NCBI GenBank assembly: GCA_002363615.1 | Contig: DEWK01000021.1 | Location: forward strand, 1 to 47,782 | Direction: 5' to 3' | Origin: Lachnospira sp. UBA3212 | GTDB lineage: Bacteria > Bacillota > Clostridia > Lachnospirales > Lachnospiraceae | Length of the DNA: 47,782 bases | Shown: one piece after another, positions 40,431 to 47,782 of the stretch | Position numbering within the stretch: position 1 is the first letter of the stretch | How the letters are laid out: each line of letters opens with the position of its first letter | Position numbers and translations under genes: made by a program | Notes under the pieces: generated by a model | Database searches by the model: none | Seen by the model: only the letters and a program-made list of their open reading frames with translations | What the model was told of the DNA's origin: nothing

Positions 40431-41018
40431 ATGGGAAGATGTGCAACAGTTAAAAGAGAGACAAAAGAAACCCAGATTTGCATTACCATTGATTTAGATG
40501 GTAGTGGTAAATATGAGGTGGATACAGGGATTGGTTTTTTCAACCACATGTTGGAAGGCTTTGCAAGACATGGACTTTTCGATTTAAGCGTTAAGGTGAT
40601 TGGGGACTTAGAGGTGGATTGTCACCATACCATTGAAGACACGGGAATTGTCTTGGGAGAGGCTATTTTAAAGGCCTTGGGAGATAAGAAGGGAATTGTT
40701 CGTTACGGTTCTTGTATTCTTCCTATGGACGAGTCCTTGGTATTAAGTGCTGTTGATTTATCGGGCCGCCCTTACCTGGTGTATGATTGTAAGATTGACA
40801 GAGAGTCCATCAATGGCTTTGATTGTGAGATGGTTAAGGAATTCTTTTATGCAGTTTCTTATGGTGCCAGGATGAATCTCCATATCAAAAAGATATTTGG
40901 AGAGAATGCTCACCACATTATTGAGGCTTCTTTTAAAAGTTTTGCCAAGTCATTAGCTGCTGCCGTATCTAAGGACCCAAGAATCTTTGATGTTCTTTCT
41001 ACGAAAGGGGTAATTTAA
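40431..41018 (+). CDS. hisB: Imidazoleglycerol-phosphate dehydratase
   Basis: Manganese-dependent dehydration of imidazoleglycerol phosphate. It has 195 residues and is monofunctional, with no histidinol phosphatase domain. Metal-binding motifs are FFNHMLEGFARHG, VDCHHTIEDTGIVLGEA and NAHHIIEASFKSFAKSL; the two HH motifs with Glu are intact. GGGAGG lies before the ATG, and the stop overlaps the hisI start (TAATG). Confidence 0.96.
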   Translation: MGRCATVKRETKETQICITIDLDGSGKYEVDTGIGFFNHMLEGFARHGLFDLSVKVIGDLEVDCHHTIEDTGIVLGEAILKALGDKKGIVRYGSCILPMDESLVLSAVDLSGRPYLVYDCKIDRESINGFDCEMVKEFFYAVSYGARMNLHIKKIFGENAHHIIEASFKSFAKSLAAAVSKDPRIFDVLSTKGVI

Positions 41019-41392
41019 TGGAAAAAATTGCAGATCGTAAAGGAATCTTAAAAGCTTCCTTTGATTTTAAAGACCTAAAGACCAATGAAGATGGTCTTAT
41101 TCCTGCCATTGTTCAGGACGCTGAAAATGGAGATGTTTTAATGCTTGCTTATATGAATGAGGAATCTTTCTTAAAGACCTTGGATACCGGTTATATGACC
41201 TATTATTCAAGAAGTCGTAAGGAACTTTGGTTAAAAGGGGATACCTCTGGTCATTATCAGGAAGTTATGGAACTTTTTATTGATTGTGATAATGATACGA
41301 TTCTAGCAAAAGTAAATCAAACAGGAGCTGCTTGTCATACGGGAAATCGTTCTTGTTTTTACCGTTGTCTTGCAAGGCCAACAAATAAATAA
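41018..41392 (+). CDS. hisI: Phosphoribosyl-AMP cyclohydrolase
   Basis: Opens the purine ring of phosphoribosyl-AMP. It has 124 residues, with only the HisI domain; the HisE pyrophosphatase domain is absent. The magnesium site is DCDNDTIL, and the zinc site uses Cys residues in CHTGNRSCFYR. YMNEESFLKTLDTGYMTYYS is typical. It is the last gene of the operon; hisA, hisF, hisH, hisE and hisC are not here and must lie elsewhere. Confidence 0.95.
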   Translation: MEKIADRKGILKASFDFKDLKTNEDGLIPAIVQDAENGDVLMLAYMNEESFLKTLDTGYMTYYSRSRKELWLKGDTSGHYQEVMELFIDCDNDTILAKVNQTGAACHTGNRSCFYRCLARPTNK

Positions 41393-41402
41393 GACTGATA
41401 TG

Positions 41403-41437
41403 ATAGCTGTGTGGATACTTCCATACAGCTATTTTTT
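41403..41437 (+). terminator. Terminator of the his operon
   Basis: A 13-bp stem with one G-T pair (41403-41415 with 41420-41432), loop TACT and a T run to 41437. Confidence 0.92.
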
Positions 41438-41484
41438 GCATGTTCCCAAAGGAGAAAAGTATTTTTAATTTCCCTTATTCATGT

Positions 41485-41490
41485 TATAAT
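41485..41490 (+). promoter_or_regulatory. Possible -10 for the radical SAM operon
   Basis: TATAAT lies 53 bases after the his terminator. At the right distance upstream only TTTTTA is present, so the -35 is weak and the promoter may need an activator. Confidence 0.4.
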
Positions 41491-41501
41491 TGACTTTAAC
41501 T

Positions 41502-41587
41502 AAGTCTGTGAAAGCAGACTAAAATCCTGTGGGCAAGACTTGCAAAGGAGTCTTTGCATGGAAGTGGAAAGGAGTCCTTTTTTTTGA
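41502..41587 (+). other. Structured leader with a 9-codon leader peptide
   Basis: An ATG at 41558 with AAAGGAG 7 nt upstream opens a 9-codon frame encoding MEVERSPFF. Its TGA (41585-41587) overlaps the TTG start of the radical SAM gene (41584-41586). That start has its own AAAGGAG (41568-41574). Hairpins AGTCTG/CAGACT (41503-41520), AAGACT/AGTCTT (41535-41554) and TGCAAAG/CTTTGCA (41541-41558) compete. AAAGG/CCTTT (41568-41580) would hide the second ribosome site. Confidence 0.5.
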
Positions 41588-43455
41588 AAAAATTAGCTTT
41601 ACCAGAAGAGATTTTAATGGCGGTAGATAAACCGGCTAGATACATTGGTCAGGAAGTGAATTCCATTACCAAGAATAAGGAGGAGGTGGATATACGGTTT
41701 TGCATGTGCTTTCCGGATGTCTATGAGATTGGCATGTCGCATCTTGGAATCCAAATCCTCTATGATATGTTAAATCAATTTTCAGATGTATGGTGCGAAA
41801 GAACTTATTCCCCATGGGTAGATTTAGATTCTTTAATGAGAGAAAAAAAGATTCCTTTGTTTGCCTTAGAAAGTCAGGATCCAATCAAAGAGTTTGATTT
41901 TCTTGGAATCACCATTCAGTATGAGATGGCCTATACCAATATTTTGCAGGTATTAGATTTAAGCCAGATTCCAATTTTTTCTAAGGATCGTGGGGAAGAA
42001 GATCCGATTGTTATTGGTGGAGGTCCTTGTGTATATAATCCAGAGCCTTTGGCTCCTTTCTTTGACTTGTTTTACATTGGCGAGGGAGAAACTCAGTATC
42101 GACGCCTTTTAGATCTTTATAAAGAAAATAAAGCCCAAGGAAGAAGTAAACAAGACTTTCTAAAAAAGGCTTGTCAAATTCCTGGAATCTATGTGCCATC
42201 CTTTTATCAATGTGAGTATAAGGAAGATGGGACCTTAAAGGCCTTTTATCCTATCGTAGAAGAGGCACCAAAGAAAATCCGTAAGGAAATTCAGATGGAG
42301 TTAAATGAAACCTATTATCCTGAAAAACCATTGGTCCCTTATATCAAAGCGACTCAGGACCGTGTTATGTTGGAAATTCAGCGAGGTTGTATTAGAAATT
42401 GTCGTTTTTGTCAGGCGGGTCAGATTTATAAACCGGTACGTGAACGTAGTGTGGAATTTTTAAAAGATAAGGCCAGCAAGATGATTGCAAACACTGGATA
42501 TGAGGAAATTTCTTTAATGTCCCTTTCCTCTAGTGATTATACTCATTTGAATGAATTGGTTAGCTATTTGATTGAGAATTATCACGAGAAAGGTGTGAAT
42601 GTATCCTTGCCTTCCCTACGAATCGATGCATTTTCCTTAGATATTATGAGCAAGGTACAGGATATTCGAAAATCTTCCGTTACCTTTGCTGCGGAAGGAG
42701 GATCTCAAAAGATTCGTGATGTGATCAACAAGGGAATTAATGAAGAGGTGATTTTAAAGGGCTGTCACGATGCCTTTTTAGGTGGCTGGAATAAGGTGAA
42801 ACTTTACTTTATGTTGGGACTTCCTATGGAAGAAGATGAAGATTGTAAGGATATTGCCCATCTTTCAGAAAAAATTTGCGAGTTATACTATGAATTAATT
42901 CCGAAGGAAAATCGTAAGGGACAAAAGGCTAGTGTTACTGCCTCAGCTTCCTTTTTTATTCCAAAGCCTTTTACTGCTTTGCAATGGGCAAGAATGTATC
43001 CGGCAGAGGAGTATTCTAGACGAGCTTACCTGGTAAATGATGAGGTAAAAAAAATGCTTAACCATAAATCGATTCGGTTTCAATGGCATTCTTCGGATGT
43101 ATCGGTGCTTGAGGGACTTTTGGCTCGTGGGGACCGGAAAATTGCAGAGGTTATCTATAAAGCTTATAAAAAAGGTGCAATTTATGATGCATGGACAGAG
43201 TATTTCCATAACGAATATTGGATGGAGGCCCTAGAGGAGTGCGGTCTTAGTTTGGACTTTTACTGCTATAGGGAAAGAGAAACCGATGAGCTCTTCCCTT
43301 GGGACTTCATTGATCCTGGAGTACAAAAGTCATATTTGATTCGAGAGTGGAACCGGGCCAGAAAGGGGTTGGTTACCCCAAACTGTCGTCAGCTTTGTAC
43401 GAATTGTGGTGCAAAAATATTTGGTGGAGGTGTCTGCTTTGAAAGTAAGAATTAA
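41584..43455 (+). CDS. B12-binding-type radical SAM protein, TIGR03960 family
   Basis: A radical SAM enzyme of unknown reaction, 623 residues. Residues about 1-190 resemble a cobalamin-binding domain as placed before the SAM barrel (DVYEIGMSHLGIQILYDML, IGGGPCVYNPEPLAPFFD). The cluster motif CIRNCRFCQAG (Cys, three residues, Cys, two residues, Cys) lies near residue 270. RIDAFS, AAEGGSQKIRDVINKG and LYFMLGLPMEEDEDC are SAM-barrel stretches. The C-terminus has a Cys group (LCTNCGAKIFGGGVC). I chose the TTG at 41584 because the product then begins KKLALPEEIL, as expected for the family. It partners with the TIGR03936 gene, to which it is fused in some species. Confidence 0.85.
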   Translation: MKKLALPEEILMAVDKPARYIGQEVNSITKNKEEVDIRFCMCFPDVYEIGMSHLGIQILYDMLNQFSDVWCERTYSPWVDLDSLMREKKIPLFALESQDPIKEFDFLGITIQYEMAYTNILQVLDLSQIPIFSKDRGEEDPIVIGGGPCVYNPEPLAPFFDLFYIGEGETQYRRLLDLYKENKAQGRSKQDFLKKACQIPGIYVPSFYQCEYKEDGTLKAFYPIVEEAPKKIRKEIQMELNETYYPEKPLVPYIKATQDRVMLEIQRGCIRNCRFCQAGQIYKPVRERSVEFLKDKASKMIANTGYEEISLMSLSSSDYTHLNELVSYLIENYHEKGVNVSLPSLRIDAFSLDIMSKVQDIRKSSVTFAAEGGSQKIRDVINKGINEEVILKGCHDAFLGGWNKVKLYFMLGLPMEEDEDCKDIAHLSEKICELYYELIPKENRKGQKASVTASASFFIPKPFTALQWARMYPAEEYSRRAYLVNDEVKKMLNHKSIRFQWHSSDVSVLEGLLARGDRKIAEVIYKAYKKGAIYDAWTEYFHNEYWMEALEECGLSLDFYCYRERETDELFPWDFIDPGVQKSYLIREWNRARKGLVTPNCRQLCTNCGAKIFGGGVCFESKN

Positions 43456-44176
43456 GTTTGAAAAATATGGTGCATTAAAATATATTGGACATCTGGATGT
43501 AATGAGATTTTTTCAAAAGGCCAATCGAAGGGCAAACCTTCCGGTAGCTATGTCTAAGGGCTATTCTCCTCACCAGTTATTAACCTTTTCAAATCCTCTG
43601 GGATTAGGTATGATTTCCGAAGGTGAGTATATGGATCTGGAACTTACAAAAGACATGGACTGTAAGGAAATTATAGATCGTCTTCAAGAGGTAATGGTAG
43701 AAGGAATGCATATTTTAGATGCCTGTCCCATCTTAGATGAAAAGCAGAATGCCATGGCCAGTATTCGGGCCTGTGATTACGAAATCTCCTTTGAAGAAAA
43801 GGTGTTTGAAGAAGAAACGCTGTTGGGATTTTTAAAACAGGAAGAAATTCTTGTGAAAAAAAAGACCAAAAAGGGTGAGACTAAGGTGAATATTCGTCCT
43901 ATGATTTATGAGATGTATTTTACCAGAGGTAATTTTGAACCAGATGGATCAGAGGAAGAATTGTTATATTTAAAACTTGCCTCAGGTAGCGAGCAAAATC
44001 TTAAGGTGGACTTGCTACTGGAAACTTTATATGCATTTGCAGGAAAAGAGTGTAGACCATATTCTTACCACATTAAGCGAAAAGATTGCTTTGGTAAGGA
44101 TCCCAATACCCAGGAACTGGTGAATTTGTTTGAATTAGCCTCCCGTATTAAGAAAAAGGAAGAAGAAAATTCATGA
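43439..44176 (+). CDS. TIGR03936/DUF2344 radical-SAM-linked protein
   Basis: A protein of 245 residues of unknown function, always tied to TIGR03960 radical SAM proteins. It begins KVRIKFEKYGALKYIGHLDV, the family start, followed by MRFFQKANRRANLPVAMSKG and HQLLTFSNPLGLGMISEGEY. The fold is probably alpha/beta, with no visible catalytic signature. The start is TTG at 43439, with GGAGG 8 nt upstream inside the radical SAM gene, overlapping it by 17 bases. Its stop overlaps the RNase G start (ATGA), so the three genes are translationally linked. Confidence 0.85.
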   Translation: MKVRIKFEKYGALKYIGHLDVMRFFQKANRRANLPVAMSKGYSPHQLLTFSNPLGLGMISEGEYMDLELTKDMDCKEIIDRLQEVMVEGMHILDACPILDEKQNAMASIRACDYEISFEEKVFEEETLLGFLKQEEILVKKKTKKGETKVNIRPMIYEMYFTRGNFEPDGSEEELLYLKLASGSEQNLKVDLLLETLYAFAGKECRPYSYHIKRKDCFGKDPNTQELVNLFELASRIKKKEEENS

Positions 44177-45375
44177 TGGAATTAAAGCCGAATAGTTTTT
44201 ATATTACAAAAGATGATTCTTATCTTATTAGTGCTGCTAGCAATGAAAGTGGACGGATTTTTGAGATTCATTATGATAAAGAGGAAGGGGAGCTTTCCTC
44301 AATTTATCTTGCTGTGGTAAAGGATGTGGTTCCTTATTTGAATGCGGCATTTGTAGAATATTTGCCAGGGAAGAAAGCGTATTTGGATTTTAAAAAGAAG
44401 GATGGCTTTTATTTGAAGCAAAATAAAAAGGGAGCTCTTTGTTGTGGGGATCTTCTTCTGGTTCAGATTACCAAAGAAGCTATAGGAAAGAAGGATCCGG
44501 TGGCATCCGCAAATCTTCAATTTGCTGGAAATGCCTTGATTTTAAATTGCGGGTGTCCTTATGTGGCAATTTCTTCAAAAATCACTTCAGAAAAAGACAG
44601 GAGTCATCTTACGAACCTATTACAGGATCATGTAAAGGAAGAATATGGATTTATTTGTCGATCAAGAGCGGTAGATTATTCGGATGAGGAAATCCTAGCG
44701 GAAAAGGAAGGATTAGTAAAGGCTTTTACTGATGTAGTTTGTCGAGCTAAAAAAAACAAACACCCTTCCCTGATCCAACAAACCCCTCCTCCTACGTTTG
44801 ATTTATTATCTCGTGATGTAATAAAAAAAATACAGACGGATTCTGTAGAAGTCAAAAAAAAATTAGAGGTCTTTTTAGAAAAACGAGGGTTGAAAAAAGA
44901 AATCGAATATTTAAATCACCATGAAAGAGATTTAAAAGAGACCATACTAGAAGCCAGTAAGGAAGCTTTGCAGCCTAAGGTATTACTAAAATCCGGGGCT
45001 TATTTAGTCATTGAAAGCATGGAAGCATTTCATGGGGTAGATGTGAATTCCGGTCATCTTATAACAAAAAAACAGGGAAAAAATGCTTTTTATAAGGTGA
45101 ATTTAGAGGCAGCAAAAGAACTTGTTTTTCAAATGCAATTAAGAGGTCTATCCGGTATGATTTTGGTGGACTTTATTAATATGGCAAAGGAAGAAGATCA
45201 GATGGCCTTATTTAATCAGATTCAGGAGTGGATTAAAGCGGACTTTACAAAGACCAGCTTAGTGGATATTACCGCCTTGGGGCTTTATGAATTTACTAGA
45301 AGAAAATCCAGACAGGGGCTGGAAAAAGAGTTTATGGACTATTGTAGTCAGAAAGGTATTTATGAAAAAAAATAA
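44173..45375 (+). CDS. rng: Ribonuclease E/G-type endonuclease, short C-terminus
   Basis: A single-strand RNA endonuclease of the RNase E/G family, acting in rRNA and mRNA processing. It has 400 residues. An S1-like N-terminal domain lies near residues 35-130 (AVVKDVVPYLNAAFVEYLPG). The catalytic core has the metal-binding acids in HGVDVNSGHL near residue 293 and GMILVDFINM near residue 335, followed by LYEFTRRKSRQGLE. The family normally continues into a CPxC-type zinc link; here the protein ends soon after that (DYCSQKGIYEKK), with one Cys only. The next gene overlaps its last 14 bases. Two ATGs stand at 44173 and 44176. Confidence 0.9.
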   Translation: MMELKPNSFYITKDDSYLISAASNESGRIFEIHYDKEEGELSSIYLAVVKDVVPYLNAAFVEYLPGKKAYLDFKKKDGFYLKQNKKGALCCGDLLLVQITKEAIGKKDPVASANLQFAGNALILNCGCPYVAISSKITSEKDRSHLTNLLQDHVKEEYGFICRSRAVDYSDEEILAEKEGLVKAFTDVVCRAKKNKHPSLIQQTPPPTFDLLSRDVIKKIQTDSVEVKKKLEVFLEKRGLKKEIEYLNHHERDLKETILEASKEALQPKVLLKSGAYLVIESMEAFHGVDVNSGHLITKKQGKNAFYKVNLEAAKELVFQMQLRGLSGMILVDFINMAKEEDQMALFNQIQEWIKADFTKTSLVDITALGLYEFTRRKSRQGLEKEFMDYCSQKGIYEKK

Positions 45376-47494
45376 TTTATTTCATACCATTGGTTTAGGA
45401 TGTTTGATTACCTGTTTTAGCCTTGCTTTAGGGAATTCATCCTTTGCCATGGATTTAAACTTCAACGATGAATATATCCGTTCTTATAGTGGACAACTAA
45501 GTGAAAAAGTGGTGAGTCAAAAGGATAACTTAAGCCTGGAAAGAATTTGTCCTCTTATGTTACAGGCTTCCAGTTCCTATGCAGTTTATGTAAATATGGA
45601 CTATGTATCTTCGGTTAAAAATCAAGAGGAAACAGGTAGTTGTTGGGCATTTTCTTCTTTATCGGTCCTGGAAAGTTATCAATTAAAGCATTTGGGACAA
45701 AGCCCGGATTACTCTGAATCTCATTTGATCTATTCTTGTTCTTATCAAGGGAATAATCCATTTGGTTTTAATTTTGGCAGTGGTGGAAACTATGATATGG
45801 TCTTAGCTTATCTTACCAGGTCTAAGGATCACCTGGGAGGACCGGCTTTAGAGTCGGATGATTCTTTTCAGGCAGCCTTAAATACCAGTAAAACAGATGT
45901 AGTCACTAGAAGTTATAGTAAAACGGCAGGAATACCGATTACCAATGACCTTTTAACCAGGTCTGTTACCCTGCCAGATCTTACAACTTATAGTAGTGCC
46001 AATGTTACCTTAAGAACGAATAAAATCAAACAACTTATTATAGATAATGGAGCCGTGGCTATTGGAATTCATGGAAATACAAAGTCTCTTTTCTATAATT
46101 CCAGTGAAGGTATGAATTATTATTTGCCATATAACTATTATCTTGCCGATTCCAGCGCCTATGGGGCGGATCATGGAGTAACGATTGTTGGCTGGAATGA
46201 TAATTATGCTGCTTCTAATTTTCAAAGTTTTTCAGGAACACCTGGCAGAAATGGAGCGTTTTTAGTAAAGAACAGCTGGGGTAGTGAGTGGGGACAAAAT
46301 GGATATTTTTGGATGTCCTATGAGTCCTATTTTGTTTTAGCTACCTCGATTAGCCAGGTAGAAGCAAGAAGTCAATATGCAAAAGAATATGAATACGATA
46401 CCTTTGGTAAATGCTTCAGTACCGGATTTACCGATGGAAGTAATTATAACCCAAGTGCAGTATATGGAAATCATTTTACAAAGGATGCTTCTAGTATAGA
46501 GGTTTTGGAGGCACTTTCTACCTATGCTGTGGTAAGTGATACCTATTATCGTTTCTTTGTTTGTCAAAGTACTAATTTTGAAAATGCCAAGGAACTAACG
46601 ATAACAAATCTTGGGCAAAAGACTTCTTTGGGTTACCTTGTTTCAGACCCGGGTTATTATACGGCAAAATTATCTAGTCCAATTTATCTTTCTGGAAATG
46701 ACTTTTATGTATATGTTCTTGCCTATAAATCCGGTGGAGGACCTATTATACCATTTGAGGCTAAGATTACAGGATATAGTGATAATATGGTTGCTTCCTA
46801 TGGGGAGTCCTTTGCAGCGACGAATTTGTCTAGTTTATACAGTGGAGAACTTTCGAATTTTTATAAAAAATTGAATTTCCAAACGGGATATGCCAATGTA
46901 TGTTTGAAGGCATTTACCAATTATGTCTATCAAAGCACTGGAAAGGTTAAGAACATTAAGGAAACAAAGGTAACTACGAATTCTTATAAGATTACCTGGA
47001 AGAAGGTGAAAAATGCCACCGGATATCGAATTTATCGTTTAAAAAACAAGAATTATACGTTGATAAAAACGGTAAGTAAAAATTATTATCAGGTAAAGGG
47101 GAAAAAGGCGGGACAAAAAAACACTTATAAAATTCTTCCTGTTTTTACATTGCCAGATGGATCAAAAGCCTATGGACAATGGAGTGGAAAAGTGAAACTT
47201 TCCACAAAGCCTAAAAAGATTTCAAAGTTAAAGTGCGTCAGTTCTTCAGGAAAAAAAGCCACGATATCTTATCAAAAGGTAAAGGCGGCCACCGGCTATA
47301 AAATTTATTATTCCAAGAAGAAAAATTCAGGGTATTCCTGCTTAAAAACCATTACAAAAAATACCAAAAACAAGGTAAGTATTAGATTTAAAAAGACGGG
47401 AACTTACTATGTCTATGTAAGGACTTATATAAAAACAAATGATCAAAAACTCATTGGGAAAAAGTCTAATATTATAAAAATAAAAGCCTCATAA
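45362..47494 (+). CDS. Secreted papain-like (C1) cysteine protease with lectin-like and FN3-like domains
   Basis: A secreted cysteine protease of 710 residues. The signal peptide is residues 1-29 (MKKNNLF ... NSSFA). The papain domain spans about 70-340, with Gln 88 and Cys 94 in NQEETGSCWAFSS, His 271 in ADHGVTIVGWND and Asn 304 in VKNSWGSEWGQNGYF, so the catalytic set is complete. Residues about 355-540 resemble the lectin-like domain found after clostridial C1 peptidases. Two Lys-rich fibronectin-III-like domains (about 540-625 and 625-710) end the protein; each has ATGYRIY or ATGYKIY. There is no LPXTG. The ATG at 45362 has AAAGG 6 nt upstream and lies inside the end of rng. Confidence 0.88.
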   Translation: MKKNNLFHTIGLGCLITCFSLALGNSSFAMDLNFNDEYIRSYSGQLSEKVVSQKDNLSLERICPLMLQASSSYAVYVNMDYVSSVKNQEETGSCWAFSSLSVLESYQLKHLGQSPDYSESHLIYSCSYQGNNPFGFNFGSGGNYDMVLAYLTRSKDHLGGPALESDDSFQAALNTSKTDVVTRSYSKTAGIPITNDLLTRSVTLPDLTTYSSANVTLRTNKIKQLIIDNGAVAIGIHGNTKSLFYNSSEGMNYYLPYNYYLADSSAYGADHGVTIVGWNDNYAASNFQSFSGTPGRNGAFLVKNSWGSEWGQNGYFWMSYESYFVLATSISQVEARSQYAKEYEYDTFGKCFSTGFTDGSNYNPSAVYGNHFTKDASSIEVLEALSTYAVVSDTYYRFFVCQSTNFENAKELTITNLGQKTSLGYLVSDPGYYTAKLSSPIYLSGNDFYVYVLAYKSGGGPIIPFEAKITGYSDNMVASYGESFAATNLSSLYSGELSNFYKKLNFQTGYANVCLKAFTNYVYQSTGKVKNIKETKVTTNSYKITWKKVKNATGYRIYRLKNKNYTLIKTVSKNYYQVKGKKAGQKNTYKILPVFTLPDGSKAYGQWSGKVKLSTKPKKISKLKCVSSSGKKATISYQKVKAATGYKIYYSKKKNSGYSCLKTITKNTKNKVSIRFKKTGTYYVYVRTYIKTNDQKLIGKKSNIIKIKAS

Positions 47495-47527
47495 AATGTC
47501 CAATTTTTTCTATCCTAATTGCACAAG

Positions 47528-47555
47528 AAATTAAGGTTTGAAAACCTTCAATTTT
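47528..47555 (+). terminator. Hairpin after the protease gene, possible terminator
   Basis: AAGGTT (47533-47538) pairs with AACCTT (47543-47548) across loop TGAA. After one bulged C, AAATT pairs with AATTT (47550-47554). Only four T follow, so termination may be partial. Confidence 0.5.
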
Positions 47556-47595
47556 AAGAAATATGTAGAAAAAATACACAAGATGGATTACAGTG

Positions 47596-47624
47596 TTGAC
47601 TTTATGTTATCTATAAAATATACT
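47596..47624 (+). promoter_or_regulatory. Promoter at the right edge
   Basis: TTGACT (47596-47601), a 17-bp spacer and TATACT (47619-47624), a strong match. Transcription should start near 47631. Confidence 0.8.
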
Positions 47625-47630
47625 TTTTAA

Positions 47631-47782
47631 GTGTTCGAATCTAACAGGTCAATTGGAAAAGTAAATTCCAGTTCCAGTAGGTCTTGACTGGAACTTACCA
47701 TTGCAAAAACAGTGGCAGAAGTAACTCTTCCAAACCTTTCCCCAACCGGTTGAACATCGGTCAGTAATCAATTAAAATATAG
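47631..47782 (+). ncRNA. Structured leader or RNA gene of unknown class, cut by window end
   Basis: About 150 bases of non-coding sequence follow a strong promoter. AGTTCCAGT pairs perfectly with ACTGGAACT (within 47670-47696), CCATTG with CAGTGG (within 47698-47715), and ACCG with CGGT near 47755. No ribosome site or start codon is convincing before the edge. In relatives rplU often follows rng, so a ribosomal-protein L21 leader is one option; I cannot match it to a known motif by eye. Confidence 0.4.

Noticed and set aside
47631..47782. Cobalamin riboswitch or 6S RNA
   Set aside because: GCCACTG appears only on the opposite strand and the other conserved parts are missing; no 6S-like central bubble could be made out.
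1..47782. CRISPR array, prophage, insertion sequence or defence island
   Set aside because: No spaced direct repeats, integrase, transposase or phage structural genes were found on either strand.

Overview
The window reads as an ordinary chromosomal segment of a low-GC, anaerobic Firmicute, most likely a member of the Lachnospiraceae or a close Clostridia relative. The support is strong GGAGG-type ribosome binding sites, consensus TTGACA/TATAAT promoters, a Rex/ABC-F neighbourhood as in Bacillus, a short HisG with HisZ, a DUF6465-like Lys/Ala-rich small protein, Lys-rich secreted proteins, and the radical SAM/TIGR03936/RNase G gene order. I see no phage, insertion sequence, CRISPR array or defence island. 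There are 39 protein genes and one tRNA gene. Family names were assigned by reading motifs, without any database search.

Layout. 1-3.8 kb: the end of a type IV pilin-like gene, tyrA on the minus strand, and a membrane-anchored surface protein. 3.8-9.3 kb: a TetR repressor divergent from an operon of an MMPL/RND exporter and a secreted protein of LxxG heptad repeats. The divergent promoters overlap two near-identical operator-like sites, and a strong terminator closes the operon. 9.3-17.4 kb: Mrp-type Fe-S carrier ATPase, P-type cation ATPase, NADP isocitrate dehydrogenase, carbamate kinase (minus), a DRE-TIM acyltransferase that may be a Re-citrate synthase, and a GntR/FCD regulator. A 34-bp perfect palindrome sits in the promoter of the last operon. 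17.4-24.6 kb: ABC-F protein (minus), then rex, NAD(P)HX repair enzyme, CNNM/CBS membrane protein, yebC and a HAD phosphatase. 24.6-28.1 kb: a DUF6465-like basic protein, a large secreted GLUG/BspA-like protein and tRNA-Leu(CAA). 28.1-37.1 kb: an orphan zinc-finger membrane protein and a tightly packed housekeeping run (polA, coaE, small (p)ppGpp synthetase, RsuA-type synthase, sirtuin, SDR, unknown membrane protein, RluD-type synthase, recU). 37.1-41.4 kb: hisZ-hisG-hisD-hisB-hisI, an incomplete histidine operon closed by a terminator. 41.4-47.5 kb: radical SAM protein, its partner TIGR03936 protein, a short RNase E/G and a secreted papain-like protease. The window ends in a promoter followed by a structured leader or RNA gene.

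How the parts fit. Two metabolic themes recur. One is 2-oxoglutarate/glutamate supply (putative Re-citrate synthase plus isocitrate dehydrogenase). The other is NAD(H) balance and repair (Rex, NAD(P)HX epimerase/dehydratase, sirtuin). The parts most worth follow-up are the radical SAM-TIGR03936-RNase G operon, whose first gene is preceded by an apparent 9-codon leader peptide and alternative hairpins; the TetR-controlled MMPL/LxxG exporter pair; the palindromic operator upstream of the putative citrate synthase; and the unidentified structured transcript at the right edge.
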